DNA of 64,000 bases from Fibrobacter sp. UWR3 (GTDB taxonomy: Bacteria; Fibrobacterota; Fibrobacteria; Fibrobacterales; Fibrobacteraceae): NCBI RefSeq assembly GCF_900143055.1, contig NZ_FRCW01000011.1, positions 48,927 through 112,926 of the forward strand. Reading direction: 5' to 3'. The notes beneath the pieces were generated by a model. The model was not told the origin of the DNA. It saw nothing but the letters and a program-made list of their open reading frames with translations, and ran no database searches. Both the position numbers and the translations under genes were made by a program. Below, piece after piece: positions 35,912-44,119 of this stretch. How positions within the stretch are numbered: the first letter of the stretch is position 1; each line of letters starts with the position of its first letter.

Positions 35912-38332
35912 TTATACACGTCCGAATCGCCTTGTCTTGCGGAAAGGCCTGTCGCCGAAGCTGCGCTCGTCGTGATCCTTGCGGAACGGGCGGTCTTCGA
36001 ATTTGCCCGGCTTGCGGTCGGCGAACATCTTTTCGCGGCGTGCCTTGCGGTTCTCGAACGGACGGTCTTCGCCGAATTTTTTTCCGTGGTGATCGCCCCG
36101 GCCAAAGTCGTGACCACCGCGATGGAACCCGCGGCGGCTTTCCCTGCTTTCGCGCGGGCCTGCGGGCGGCTCGTCGGTCATGAGGCGGAACTTGGAATCG
36201 TTTCCGCGGATTGTCATTCCAGACAAGATATCAAGAACTTCCTGCGGGAGCGTCTCGGGCAGTTCGACGGTACTGAACCTGTCGAAGAGCTTGATGCGCC
36301 CGATGTTGCTGCTGCTGATGTTGCCTTCGCCGGCGATGGCGCCCACAATATCCTTCGGGGTCACGCGGTCCATGCGGCCCACGCCCATGTAGTAGCGCAG
36401 GAACCCTTCTTCCACGCCGTTGCTGCCTTCCTTGCGTTCCTTACGCAGGCGGCTCTTTTCTTCGTTCGTAAAGTCGCCGGCGGATTTATCGGAATCTCGC
36501 CCGAGGAAATCCCTCCCGCCACGGTTCTTTTCGCGCGGGGCGTCAAGCGGCTTGAGTTCCGGGAACAGCGGCTGCTTCTTCTGCCAGATTTTGATGACGG
36601 CGGCGGCGATGTCGATGGCGGTCAGAGGTTCGGCGCCTTCAGTAGCGGTTGTTGAACTTTCCGCGACCATGCTTTCCACGAGTTCCTTGAACTTCTCGAG
36701 TTCGCCGGTGTCGATGACGCTCCTGATCTTTTCCTTGAAGGCGGCGACGCGCTTTGCACTGATGACTTCGGCGGTCGGTAAATCCATCACTTCGATGGGC
36801 TGGCGGGTGGCCTTCTCGATGGTCTTGAGCATGCGCTTTTCGCGCGGGGTGATAAAGAGGATTGCGTTCCCGCTTCGCCCGGCGCGGCCGGTACGGCCAA
36901 TGCGGTGCACGTAAGATTCCGTGTCGTAGGGAATGTCGTAGTTTACCACCAGCGAGATGCGGTCCACGTCGATGCCACGGGCGGCCACGTCGGTGGCGAC
37001 GACGATATCGAGCTTGCCCATCTTGAGGCGGTTGATGGTGCGCTCGCGCATGGACTGCGCCAGGTCGCCGTTGAGCGGGGCCACGTTGAACCCGCGGCTT
37101 TCGAGCTTCTCGGCGACTTCAGTGGTGTTCTGCTTGGTGCGCACAAAGATCAGCACACCGTCAAAGTCTTCGCCTTCGAGCACGCGGGCGAGCGCCTCGA
37201 TCTTGTGCTCGTTCTTCACCAGCAGGTAACGCTGGCGGATGTTCTCGACGGTCGTCGTCTTGCCTTCGATGCGGGCCTCTTCGTATTCGCCCAAATGCTG
37301 GTCGATAATTTTCTTCACGTCGGCAGGCATCGTGGCGCTAAAGAGCGCGCGCTGTGCGTCGGCCGGGATTTCCTTCAGGATGGTTTCCACATCTTCCATA
37401 AATCCCATGTCAAGCATTTCGTCGGCCTCGTCGAGCACGATGGCCTTCACGCTTGAAAGCACGATGGAACCGCGTTTGATATGGTCGATGAGTCGGCCCG
37501 GTGTTGCGACCACGATGTTCGCCTGGCGCTTGAGGGCGCGCAACTGCACTGCGATATCCTGCCCGCCGTAGACGGGAACCACGTGTACCTTCGGCATCTT
37601 CACCGCGTACTGCTGGATGGCTTCCGCCACCTGGATGGCAAGTTCGCGCGTCGGCGTCAGCACGAGCATGGATGTCTCGTGCCCGTTGAAGTTGAGCCTG
37701 GAAAGCAGCGGGAGCGAGAACGCGGCCGTCTTGCCGGTGCCGGTCTGAGCCGTACCGAGCAGGTTTGCACCCTGCAACAGTGCGGGAATCGCCTTCGCCT
37801 GGATGGGGGAGGGCGTCTCGTAGTTCATCGCCTTGATGGCTTCGAGAACTTCGTCCGCGAGTCCTAGATCTTCGAAGGTTACGAGTGCTTCGTCGGCGGG
37901 GTTGTCATCGTCGGAAGATTGTTCGATATCCGTGTTGTCTTCCTCGGCAGTAGCGTTGTCATGTCCGGCTTGACCGGACATCTCCTTTTCAACAGTCTGA
38001 TCCGCGCAGTCCTTCTTCGACACGGCGTATTCTTCGTCCGATGCCGATGAAGTTGCCGAACAGTCTTCGTCAAGTTCCTGTTCGACTTCGCCTTCCTCGA
38101 TTTCGACTTTCGTGCCGACATCGATGGCGGATTTGGGACCCTTCTTCAGCACGTCGCCTTCTTCGTCGACTACGACTCCGTTCGGGTTCAGTGCGAGGAA
38201 TGCTGCCTCGTCGGCTTCGTCTTCGTCCGCACCGCCAGCAAGAGCGCTTAGGAAAGCGTCCGCTTCACGTGCTATTTTGGAATTCGGGTTAATATCTTCT
38301 TCGGGAATACGTTCTTCGGTATTCTTAGTCAT
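35912..38332 (-). CDS. deaD: DEAD-box RNA helicase with acidic N-terminal extension
   Basis: An 806-residue ATP-dependent RNA helicase of the CsdA/DeaD type, for ribosome assembly or cold-stress mRNA unwinding. The first 150 residues are acidic and low complexity and include MSGQAGHD, which comes from a palindromic repeat (37960-37985) translated in frame. The core has the Q-motif region (about 155), AQTGTGKT, PTRELAIQ, VLDEADEMLDMGF, SAT and HRIGRTGRAGRSG. A DbpA/CsdA-type RNA-binding domain follows (GRMDRVTPKDIVGAIAGEG) and an Arg/Gly/His-rich tail ends the protein. The 5' leader is long (the next upstream gene starts only after 38560), which would suit cold-shock control. ATG 38332 is preceded by GAAGG. 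Confidence 0.92.
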   Translation of the reverse strand: MTKNTEERIPEEDINPNSKIAREADAFLSALAGGADEDEADEAAFLALNPNGVVVDEEGDVLKKGPKSAIDVGTKVEIEEGEVEQELDEDCSATSSASDEEYAVSKKDCADQTVEKEMSGQAGHDNATAEEDNTDIEQSSDDDNPADEALVTFEDLGLADEVLEAIKAMNYETPSPIQAKAIPALLQGANLLGTAQTGTGKTAAFSLPLLSRLNFNGHETSMLVLTPTRELAIQVAEAIQQYAVKMPKVHVVPVYGGQDIAVQLRALKRQANIVVATPGRLIDHIKRGSIVLSSVKAIVLDEADEMLDMGFMEDVETILKEIPADAQRALFSATMPADVKKIIDQHLGEYEEARIEGKTTTVENIRQRYLLVKNEHKIEALARVLEGEDFDGVLIFVRTKQNTTEVAEKLESRGFNVAPLNGDLAQSMRERTINRLKMGKLDIVVATDVAARGIDVDRISLVVNYDIPYDTESYVHRIGRTGRAGRSGNAILFITPREKRMLKTIEKATRQPIEVMDLPTAEVISAKRVAAFKEKIRSVIDTGELEKFKELVESMVAESSTTATEGAEPLTAIDIAAAVIKIWQKKQPLFPELKPLDAPREKNRGGRDFLGRDSDKSAGDFTNEEKSRLRKERKEGSNGVEEGFLRYYMGVGRMDRVTPKDIVGAIAGEGNISSSNIGRIKLFDRFSTVELPETLPQEVLDILSGMTIRGNDSKFRLMTDEPPAGPRESRESRRGFHRGGHDFGRGDHHGKKFGEDRPFENRKARREKMFADRKPGKFEDRPFRKDHDERSFGDRPFRKTRRFGRV
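37960..37985. repeat. palindromic repeat inside the DEAD-box gene
   Basis: ATGTCCGG-CTTGA-CCGGACAT within GTCAT...ATCT, the same family as the intergenic copies at 6203 and 53877. It lies in the disordered acidic extension and keeps the frame. Confidence 0.7.
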
Positions 38333-38560
38333 GATGCGCCTTCAGGACCCGTAAACTTCATCTGCGGCCCATGCCGCACTATCGATTGGTTCTTGTGCCG
38401 GTTACCCGGCTGAACCTTGAAAAGCCCCGAAGCGCACTCGCGCTCATAAACCTGAAGTCTGTTGGATCCTTTTATGGATTCGGGGCCAAATGTAGAAATA
38501 AGGCTGGTTGTTTCAAAGGGTAGACAAAAGATTAAAACTTTACTACATTATGCGAACCTT
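38333..38560. other. leader of the DEAD-box gene and tRNA-Ser promoter region
   Basis: A 228-bp region between divergent features. On the minus strand it is the probable long 5' leader of the helicase, with paired stretches such as GAGCGCGAGTGCGCTT near 38430-38445. On the plus strand the last 60 bases are AT-rich and should hold the tRNA-Ser promoter, but no clear -35/-10 pair stands out. No coding signal. Confidence 0.4.
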
Positions 38561-38645
38561 GGAGAGATGCCAGAGTGGTCGATTGGGCCGGTCTCGAAAT
38601 CCGGAGACTGTCACAGGTCCGAGGGTTCGAATCCCTCTCTCTCCT
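38561..38645 (+). tRNA. tRNA-Ser (CGA anticodon)
   Basis: An 85-nt class II tRNA: acceptor GGAGAGA pairs with TCTCTCC, anticodon loop CTCGAAA (anticodon CGA, codon UCG), a long variable arm (GACTGTCACAGGTC) and T-arm GAGGGTTCGAATCCCTC. CCA is not encoded. The last base pair of the anticodon stem is a T-T mismatch, and the discriminator is T, where G is common in bacterial tRNA-Ser. Confidence 0.95.
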
Positions 38646-38647
38646 TG

Positions 38648-38683
38648 AAACGAAAACGAGGCTGAAAAGCCTCGTTTTTGTTT
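38648..38683 (+). terminator. terminator of tRNA-Ser
   Basis: AAACGAAAACGAGGCT pairs with AGCCTCGTTTTTGTTT around a GAAA tetraloop. Confidence 0.85.
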
Positions 38684-38689
38684 CAATAG

Positions 38690-38913
38690 GCAAGGAAGGG
38701 TATGAGAACCCTCGCAGAGGGTTCGATTGACTGCGGGTGAGCGAAGCGAACCAGACGCAGTCAAGGATTACGGCCATGGGCCGTAACCCGTAGGGCAACA
38801 AACGAATGTAATGAGTTTGTTGTCCTATCCCTCTCTCTCCTGAAAGGAGGGGAGGGAGAGACGACTAACGAAGTGACGTCGATGTCCTATCCCTCTCTCG
38901 AAGAGAGTGCGTA
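38690..38913. repeat. array of short hairpins next to tRNA-Ser
   Basis: At least six palindromes abut: GAACCCTC/GAGGGTTC (38705-38723), TGACTGCG/CGCAGTCA (38728-38763), TTACGGCC/GGCCGTAA (38768-38786), ACAAAC/GTTTGT (38798-38820), a TCCCTC/GAGGGA pair (38828-38860) and CTCTCTCGAAGAGAG (38893-38907). The phrase TGTCCTATCCCTCTCTC occurs twice (38821, 38884) and matches the 3' end of tRNA-Ser (AATCCCTCTCTCTCC). It lies between convergent genes and has no coding signal. Confidence 0.65.
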
Positions 38914-40086
38914 CTAGAATGCCTGGTATATCTGGAATATCGCGAGAATCTTCCCGATAATCGCCGGAATGCCCGGACACAGGAAGCACAGGATTACGCG
39001 GGTCACGCGGTTCTTCCACCAGCGCTTCACCTGCCAGATGTCGTCGGAGAGCGTCTCCATCTCGGACACGCGCGGCGGCCTCATGTACACTTGCGTAAGC
39101 GCGGTAAAGAACCCGACGCCGATAAGCGGCGTGAGCCCCGTGAACGGTGCGGCGACCAGCGCCACCAGGATGGTGAGCGGGTGCCCGCCCGCGATAATCG
39201 TGCCGAGCATGGCGCCGCCGCCCGTAAGCATCGCCCACTGCAGGCTCAGTTCGCCCGCCTTCTCGACGCCCGCCTTGTACCCCACGAAAATGATGCTTGC
39301 GACAATCGCGAGCGGGATGGCCCACCCGATAATCTTCCAGATGGGAGCGCCCTTCGGGATAACGCTGATGGATTCCTCGCTCGGGAGTTCTTTGTCGCCT
39401 TCAATGATGCCCGCGATTCCCTTCATGTGGCCCGCACCCACGACCGCGACGACCTTCTGGCCCGGAGCGTTCTTGATTTTGCTCGCGAGGAACTGGTCGC
39501 GCTCGTCGATAAGCACCTGCTTCACTTCGGGGAAACTCTTGCCGAATTCCTGCATCATGGAGTTGAGGGCGTCCTGCTCCTTGATTTTCGCGAGTTCCTC
39601 CTCGCTGATTTCCGTCTTGTCGAAGATGCTTGCGAATAGCCCGCCCAGCAAACTGAACTTGCGGTACCAGGGCGTGCAGGCCCATGTGCGGCGGAGCGTA
39701 ATCTTGATGTCGCGGTCGGCGAGAACCACGGGGATTTCCTTTTCGCTTGCGAGGTCGACCGCCTCCTTGAGTTCGGACCCGGGCTTCACCCCGGTCTGTT
39801 CGCCCATCCTCTTCTGGTAAGACCCGAGCACGAGGTTCGCGATGAGGGTCGCGAGCTGCTTCTTCTTGATGACTTCCTTCAGGTCGGTCTTTTTCCAGCG
39901 TTCGGGGTCCTGGATGGATTTGGCGCGCCCTTCGTCGAGCTCGACGCAGATGGTGTCGGGTTTTTCGTTCTCGATGGTCTCGCGCACAAGTTCCTTCGAT
40001 ACTTTCGAGATGTGGGCCGTGCCAATAAGGACTATTTCGCGGTCATCGGAGGTCTTGATGCGGTAAATATCTGCGTTTTCACTCAT
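38914..40086 (-). CDS. TraB/PrgY family membrane protein
   Basis: A 390-residue protein of the TraB/PrgY group, named after an enterococcal pheromone-shutdown protein and related to the erythromycin-esterase/Tiki-like fold. The N-terminal domain has the signature GTAHISKVS, a CVELDEGR segment, VLADRDIKITLRR and GAGHMKGI, positions that bind metal in related proteins. Four or five membrane segments follow (from about 255). Its role here is unknown. A TATTTTC box lies 16 nt before ATG 40086 with no ribosome site. Confidence 0.88.
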   Translation of the reverse strand: MSENADIYRIKTSDDREIVLIGTAHISKVSKELVRETIENEKPDTICVELDEGRAKSIQDPERWKKTDLKEVIKKKQLATLIANLVLGSYQKRMGEQTGVKPGSELKEAVDLASEKEIPVVLADRDIKITLRRTWACTPWYRKFSLLGGLFASIFDKTEISEEELAKIKEQDALNSMMQEFGKSFPEVKQVLIDERDQFLASKIKNAPGQKVVAVVGAGHMKGIAGIIEGDKELPSEESISVIPKGAPIWKIIGWAIPLAIVASIIFVGYKAGVEKAGELSLQWAMLTGGGAMLGTIIAGGHPLTILVALVAAPFTGLTPLIGVGFFTALTQVYMRPPRVSEMETLSDDIWQVKRWWKNRVTRVILCFLCPGIPAIIGKILAIFQIYQAF

Positions 40087-40214
40087 ATTGGGCCAGAAAA
40101 TAGCAAATCTGACCTGTTTTTAGTGATTGTAAGTGCTTTTATAGCACGAAGTTATGAATTTTTTGTCTTTTTTGGATATTTTGCCGAAAAAATTGTTATA
40201 TATTATGTGTGGGA

Positions 40215-40221
40215 TAATTTT
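40215..40221 (+). promoter_or_regulatory. -10-like box of lipoprotein gene at 40241
   Basis: TAATTTT, 26 nt before the ATG with GGAGG between, matching the SD-led class of promoters here. Confidence 0.45.
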
Positions 40222-40240
40222 TTTACGGAGGTTTCTCCCT

Positions 40241-40846
40241 ATGAAAAAGATATTGCTGGGTTTAGTACTTACCGCTTTCGCTTTGATCGGCTGCGCTGGC
40301 ACGTCGAACGATCCGGAGGCACTCGACAAAGCCCTTGTTGGCTTTACTTCCTGTGTGCAGGGTTCCCGTTGGCAGGAAGCACTTGATTACGTGACGCCTG
40401 ACGAGGCTAATCAGATTAGCCCTGACGGCTACGAATTCAAGCCCGAGTACCAGACCGCAGCTCGCCGTTTGCCGCTTTCTACCCTCCGTAAGGCAGGCTT
40501 GTCCGTAGATGGCAGGGGCCGCCTCGTGGGTATCAAGGCCGCCATGGACGAAGCCAATGAACGCTACGTCGTTTCCGAGGAACAGGCCAAGGTCGGCACG
40601 AACCTCGAAGAGATGGAACAGAAGCGCATCCAGCGCCGTCTTGAGGAAGGCCAGAAGATTCTGCAGGAAGAAGAACAGGAAGCCGAGCAGGAACAGCAGG
40701 TTGAAGTGTTCACCAACAAGCTGACCGACGAAGAAAAGCGCAAGTACGGCAGTACCCGCGACCTCCAGGCTCCGGAAGAGTTCCACGACGAGAACACCGA
40801 GGAAGCCGAAGAGCAGATCTTCAACGGCGACTACGAATCTGACTGA
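40241..40846 (+). CDS. lipoprotein with helical charged C-terminal half
   Basis: A 201-residue predicted lipoprotein (lipobox LIGC, Cys at about 18). The first half (about 25-110) looks like a small folded domain (CVQGSRWQEALDYVTPDEA), resembling lipoproteins with a tandem-helix or NTF2-like repeat, but no family is assigned. The second half is a Gln/Glu-rich helix (EEGQKILQEEEQEAEQEQQ) that could form a coiled coil. The frame continues upstream to 40154 but GGAGG and the signal peptide fix ATG 40241. Confidence 0.82.
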   Translation: MKKILLGLVLTAFALIGCAGTSNDPEALDKALVGFTSCVQGSRWQEALDYVTPDEANQISPDGYEFKPEYQTAARRLPLSTLRKAGLSVDGRGRLVGIKAAMDEANERYVVSEEQAKVGTNLEEMEQKRIQRRLEEGQKILQEEEQEAEQEQQVEVFTNKLTDEEKRKYGSTRDLQAPEEFHDENTEEAEEQIFNGDYESD

Positions 40847-40869
40847 TAGGTTGTCTGTAATCTTTTGTT

Positions 40870-40896
40870 CCCCGGCTCCGGTCGGGGTATTTTTTT
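40870..40896 (+). terminator. rho-independent terminator
   Basis: CCCCGGC / GTCGGGG around a short loop, followed by TA and seven T. The T-run also reads TATTTTT, the -10 motif of this genome, just before the next gene. Confidence 0.8.
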
Positions 40897-40904
40897 AGGT
40901 AAGC

Positions 40905-41345
40905 ATGGCTTTATTCTTTAGAAAGATTTTCCTGGTGGCGCTCTTGCCCCTGCTCCTTGCCGCTTGTGGCGGGGACTGGACCGCGGGTTCGCCGGATGCG
41001 GACGGGGCCCTGTTCAACAGGTCTTTCCGCTATTACTACGTGATGGACTGCCGCTACGACAGTTTCGGGCTGTACGACTGCAGTTACGAGGAGCCGGTGA
41101 GCCCCGCCTACACGGCCTCGCTCCGGATTGATTCCGACGGGTTCGCCTCGCTCAACCTGGACGGACGCAACAACTTCTACTACACGGAAAGGCAGTACGG
41201 CTCGGGCCACGACGACGACGGCTCGTACTACTACTTTTACGAGGACGACTACGAACTTTCGCTGTACAAGAACGGTTCGCAGCTGATTTTCTGGGATACG
41301 CGCGAAAATACGGCCACGGTCTACCTCTACGATCTTGAGTACTAG
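40905..41345 (+). CDS. small lipoprotein of unknown function
   Basis: A 146-residue lipoprotein with signal MALFFRKIFLVALLPLLLAAC. The mature part is rich in Tyr and Asp (SFRYYYVMDCRYDSFGLYDCSYEE, DDDGSYYYFYEDDYE) and probably forms a small beta-sandwich that could bind a cation or a sugar; no family recognised. Two Cys in the DC..DC spacing may form a disulfide. It starts 8 nt after a terminator T-run, so it has almost no leader of its own. Confidence 0.75.
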   Translation: MALFFRKIFLVALLPLLLAACGGDWTAGSPDADGALFNRSFRYYYVMDCRYDSFGLYDCSYEEPVSPAYTASLRIDSDGFASLNLDGRNNFYYTERQYGSGHDDDGSYYYFYEDDYELSLYKNGSQLIFWDTRENTATVYLYDLEY

Positions 41346-41357
41346 GGCAAAAATTTC

Positions 41358-41365
41358 TATAATTG
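41358..41365 (+). promoter_or_regulatory. -10-like box of cmk
   Basis: CTATAATTG puts a TAnnTTG-like box 17 nt before ATG 41375, with no ribosome site, so a leader of about 5 nt is predicted. Confidence 0.4.
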
Positions 41366-41374
41366 CCCCCACTC

Positions 41375-42043
41375 ATGAGTAGTTCTGAAAATTTTGTCAT
41401 CGCCCTCGACGGCGGCTCGGGTACCGGGAAGAGCACCACGGCCAAGATTGTGGCCAAGACCCTCGGTATTACCTACCTGGATACGGGAGCCATGTACCGC
41501 GCGGTGACGCTTGCCGCCCTCGACAAGGGACTGCCGGCCGAGGAAGGCCCCGCGATGGACGAACTGCTCTCTAACCTCACCCTCGGGTTCGACTCCGAAA
41601 ACCATATCCTCATCAACGGCGTTTGCCGCGAAAGCGAAATCCGCGGGATGAAGGTCTCGAGCAACGTGAGCATCTACTGCGCCCTCCCGTCTGTCCGCGC
41701 CGCGATGACCAAGCAGCAGCGCGAAATCGGCAAGAAGCAGAGCTGCATCCTGGATGGCCGCGACATCGGCACGGTAGTCTTCCCCGACGCGAAGTACAAG
41801 TTCTTCATGGTGACGGACGTGAAGGTCCGCGCCGAACGCCGCTACAAGGAACTCCTTGAAAAAGGCGAGAAGGTAACTCTTGAGGAGGTTCTCCAGAATC
41901 TGGTCGAACGCGACCGCCTGGATTCTTCCCGCGCGAACGCCCCGTTAAAGAAGGCGGACGACGCAATCGAAATTGACACTACACACATCTCAATCCAACA
42001 ACAGGTTCAAAAGATTCTCGACTACGTAGGTGTAGTGGCGTAG
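41375..42043 (+). CDS. cmk: cytidylate kinase
   Basis: A 222-residue cytosolic kinase converting CMP and dCMP to the diphosphates. The P-loop is ALDGGSGTGKST, and the CMP-site blocks YLDTGAMYRAVTL, GVCRESEIR and DGRDIGTVVFPDAKYKFFMV are all present. The TTG at 41363 extends the frame by four residues but ATG 41375 matches family starts. It lies 36 nt before rpsA, a common bacterial pairing. Confidence 0.96.
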   Translation: MSSSENFVIALDGGSGTGKSTTAKIVAKTLGITYLDTGAMYRAVTLAALDKGLPAEEGPAMDELLSNLTLGFDSENHILINGVCRESEIRGMKVSSNVSIYCALPSVRAAMTKQQREIGKKQSCILDGRDIGTVVFPDAKYKFFMVTDVKVRAERRYKELLEKGEKVTLEEVLQNLVERDRLDSSRANAPLKKADDAIEIDTTHISIQQQVQKILDYVGVVA

Positions 42044-42079
42044 TCCCGAGTCCTTTGATCCACAACCCCAATTAACAAT

Positions 42080-43870
42080 ATGTCTCAAAATCTCAAATTC
42101 GGAACTCAGGAAGATCTCGCCGAAATCCTCGCCGCTCAGGGCGAATGCAGCCAGGACTTCCGCAAGGCTAACGCCGATATCTATGCCGGCATGGGCTGCC
42201 TCGAACAGGGCAAGCTCGTCATGGGCAAGATCAGCCAGGTCAACGACCAGGAAGTGCTCATCGACGTGAACTACAAGTCCGAAGGTGTCATTGATCGTGC
42301 TGAATTCAAGGACACGGACTCCCTCGAAATCGGTTCCGAAATCGAAGTGTTTGTCGAGAAACTCGAAGATGAAGACGGCCGTCTCATCCTTTCGAAGCAG
42401 AAGGCCGACTTCGTGCGCGTGTGGGATCGCATCCACGCGGCATTCGAAAACAACGAAGTCGTGCGCGGTACGCTCACCAAGCGTATCAAGGGCGGTGTGG
42501 TTGTCGACCTGTTCGGCATCGACGCCTTCCTCCCGGGTTCCCAGATCGACCTCCGTCAGATCCCGGACATCAACGCTCTCATCGGCCAGGAATTCGACCT
42601 CAAGGTTATCAAGGTCAACAAGGCCCGTCGCAACATCGTCGTGTCCCGCCGCGTGGTTCTCGAAGAAGAACGCAACAAGCAGCGTGGCGACGTGCTCGAA
42701 ACCCTCGAAAAGGGTCAGGTCCGCAAGGGTATCGTCAAGAACATCACCGACTTCGGTGCATTCATCGACCTTGGCGGCGTAGATGGCCTCCTCCACATCA
42801 CCGACATGAGCTACAAGCGCATCAACCACCCGTCCGAAATGCTCCAGCTCGGTCAGGAAGTCGAAGTCATGGTTCTCGACTTCAACGACAAGAAGGAACG
42901 CATCTCTCTCGGCATGAAGCAGCTTAAGCCGCATCCGTGGAAGGATATCGCCGAACGTTATCCGGAAGGCGCTATCGTTAAGGGTAAGGTTGTTTCCATC
43001 ACTGATTACGGTGCATTCGTCGAACTGGATTCTGGCGTCGAAGGTCTCATCCACGTTTCCGAAATGTCCTGGACGCAGCACGGCAAGCACCCCTCCAAGA
43101 TCCTCTCCGTGGGTCAGGAAGTGGAAGCCGTTGTGCTCAAGGTTGAAGAAGAAGCCGAACGCATTTCTCTCGGCATGAAGCAGCTCGAAAGCGATCCGTG
43201 GGATTCCATCGAGACCGAACTTCCTCCGGGTGCACGCGTGGTTGGCGAAATCCGCAACATCGCTTCCTTCGGCGCGTTCGTCGAAATCAAGGAAGGTGTG
43301 GATGGCCTCATTCACGTGTCCGACATGTCCTGGACCAAGAAGATCACTCACCCGAACGAAATGGTCAAGAAGGGCGACAAGGTCGAATGCGTCGTGCTCG
43401 CTGTCGATAAGGAAAAGCGCCGCATTTCTCTGTCCATGAAGCACCTCACCGAAGACCCGTGGGATTCTATCGAAACCACGTTCCCGGTGGATTCCGAAGT
43501 GAAGGGCAAGATTGTCCGTATGCTCGACCGCGGCGTCGTGGTTGAACTCAACGACGGTATCGAAGGCTTCATCCCGGTCTCCAAGCTCACCGCTGAATAC
43601 ATCAAGGTTCCGGCCGATGCATTCAAGGTTGGCGACGAAGTCCCGGCTGTCGTGACCGAGATCGACCAGAACAACCGCAAGATCTACCTCTCCGTGGTGG
43701 ATTACTTCAAGAACCGCGAATCCGCAGAACTCAAGGCTTGGATGGATTCCCACAAGCCGGGTGAATCGGGTACGACGATTGGCGAAGCTGCCGCCCCGAA
43801 GAAGAAGGCTACCAAGAAGAAGGCAGAAAAGCCGGCCGAAGACGCCGCTCCTGCTGAAGAAGCCAAGTAA
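42080..43870 (+). CDS. rpsA: 30S ribosomal protein S1
   Basis: A 596-residue mRNA-binding ribosomal protein with six S1 domains in tandem; repeats three to five show the pattern G-V-DFGAF(V/I)-LG-V-GL-H-S-MS. A Lys/Ala/Glu-rich tail (about 570-596) is an extension. There is only a weak ribosome site, which is typical of rpsA, whose translation start is structurally controlled in other bacteria. Co-transcribed with cmk. Confidence 0.97.
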   Translation: MSQNLKFGTQEDLAEILAAQGECSQDFRKANADIYAGMGCLEQGKLVMGKISQVNDQEVLIDVNYKSEGVIDRAEFKDTDSLEIGSEIEVFVEKLEDEDGRLILSKQKADFVRVWDRIHAAFENNEVVRGTLTKRIKGGVVVDLFGIDAFLPGSQIDLRQIPDINALIGQEFDLKVIKVNKARRNIVVSRRVVLEEERNKQRGDVLETLEKGQVRKGIVKNITDFGAFIDLGGVDGLLHITDMSYKRINHPSEMLQLGQEVEVMVLDFNDKKERISLGMKQLKPHPWKDIAERYPEGAIVKGKVVSITDYGAFVELDSGVEGLIHVSEMSWTQHGKHPSKILSVGQEVEAVVLKVEEEAERISLGMKQLESDPWDSIETELPPGARVVGEIRNIASFGAFVEIKEGVDGLIHVSDMSWTKKITHPNEMVKKGDKVECVVLAVDKEKRRISLSMKHLTEDPWDSIETTFPVDSEVKGKIVRMLDRGVVVELNDGIEGFIPVSKLTAEYIKVPADAFKVGDEVPAVVTEIDQNNRKIYLSVVDYFKNRESAELKAWMDSHKPGESGTTIGEAAAPKKKATKKKAEKPAEDAAPAEEAK

Positions 43871-43892
43871 GATCTCTTACTAGTTTAGAAAG

Positions 43893-43920
43893 TCCCGCGG
43901 GCATTAGCCTGCGGGATTTT
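43893..43920 (+). terminator. rho-independent terminator after rpsA
   Basis: TCCCGCGGGC / GCCTGCGGGA with an ATTA loop, followed by TTTT. Confidence 0.85.
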
Positions 43921-43980
43921 CGTTTTTTGGGTAGCGCGAGGGGTGGATTCGCTGGTGCCTTGATTTTACCATATTTTGTT

Positions 43981-44040
43981 TAATTTATACGAAATTATGC
44001 AGACCAAATTGCGACAAACGCCCCCTCTGGTCTGCTTTTT
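43981..44040 (+). ncRNA. candidate short hairpin transcript upstream of coaBC
   Basis: A TAATTTA box (43981-43987) is followed at the usual distance by GCAGACCA (43999-44006), a 21-nt loop, TGGTCTGC (44028-44035) and five T. The unit looks like promoter plus terminator hairpin with nothing else between rpsA and coaBC. It could be a small RNA of about 45 nt or a leader; no known family is recognised. Confidence 0.3.
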
Positions 44041-44106
44041 CGGCAAAAAGCGAGTTCGTGCGGGCCGGGCGCGCCATCGGGAAGGGTGAAACCGCCCTAG
44101 TTTTTC

Positions 44107-44113
44107 TATCTTG
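44107..44113 (+). promoter_or_regulatory. -10-like box of coaBC, leaderless
   Basis: CTATCTTGC: the TAnnTTG box starts 13 nt before ATG 44120, so transcription would begin at or next to the start codon. Confidence 0.5.
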
Positions 44114-44119
44114 CACTAT

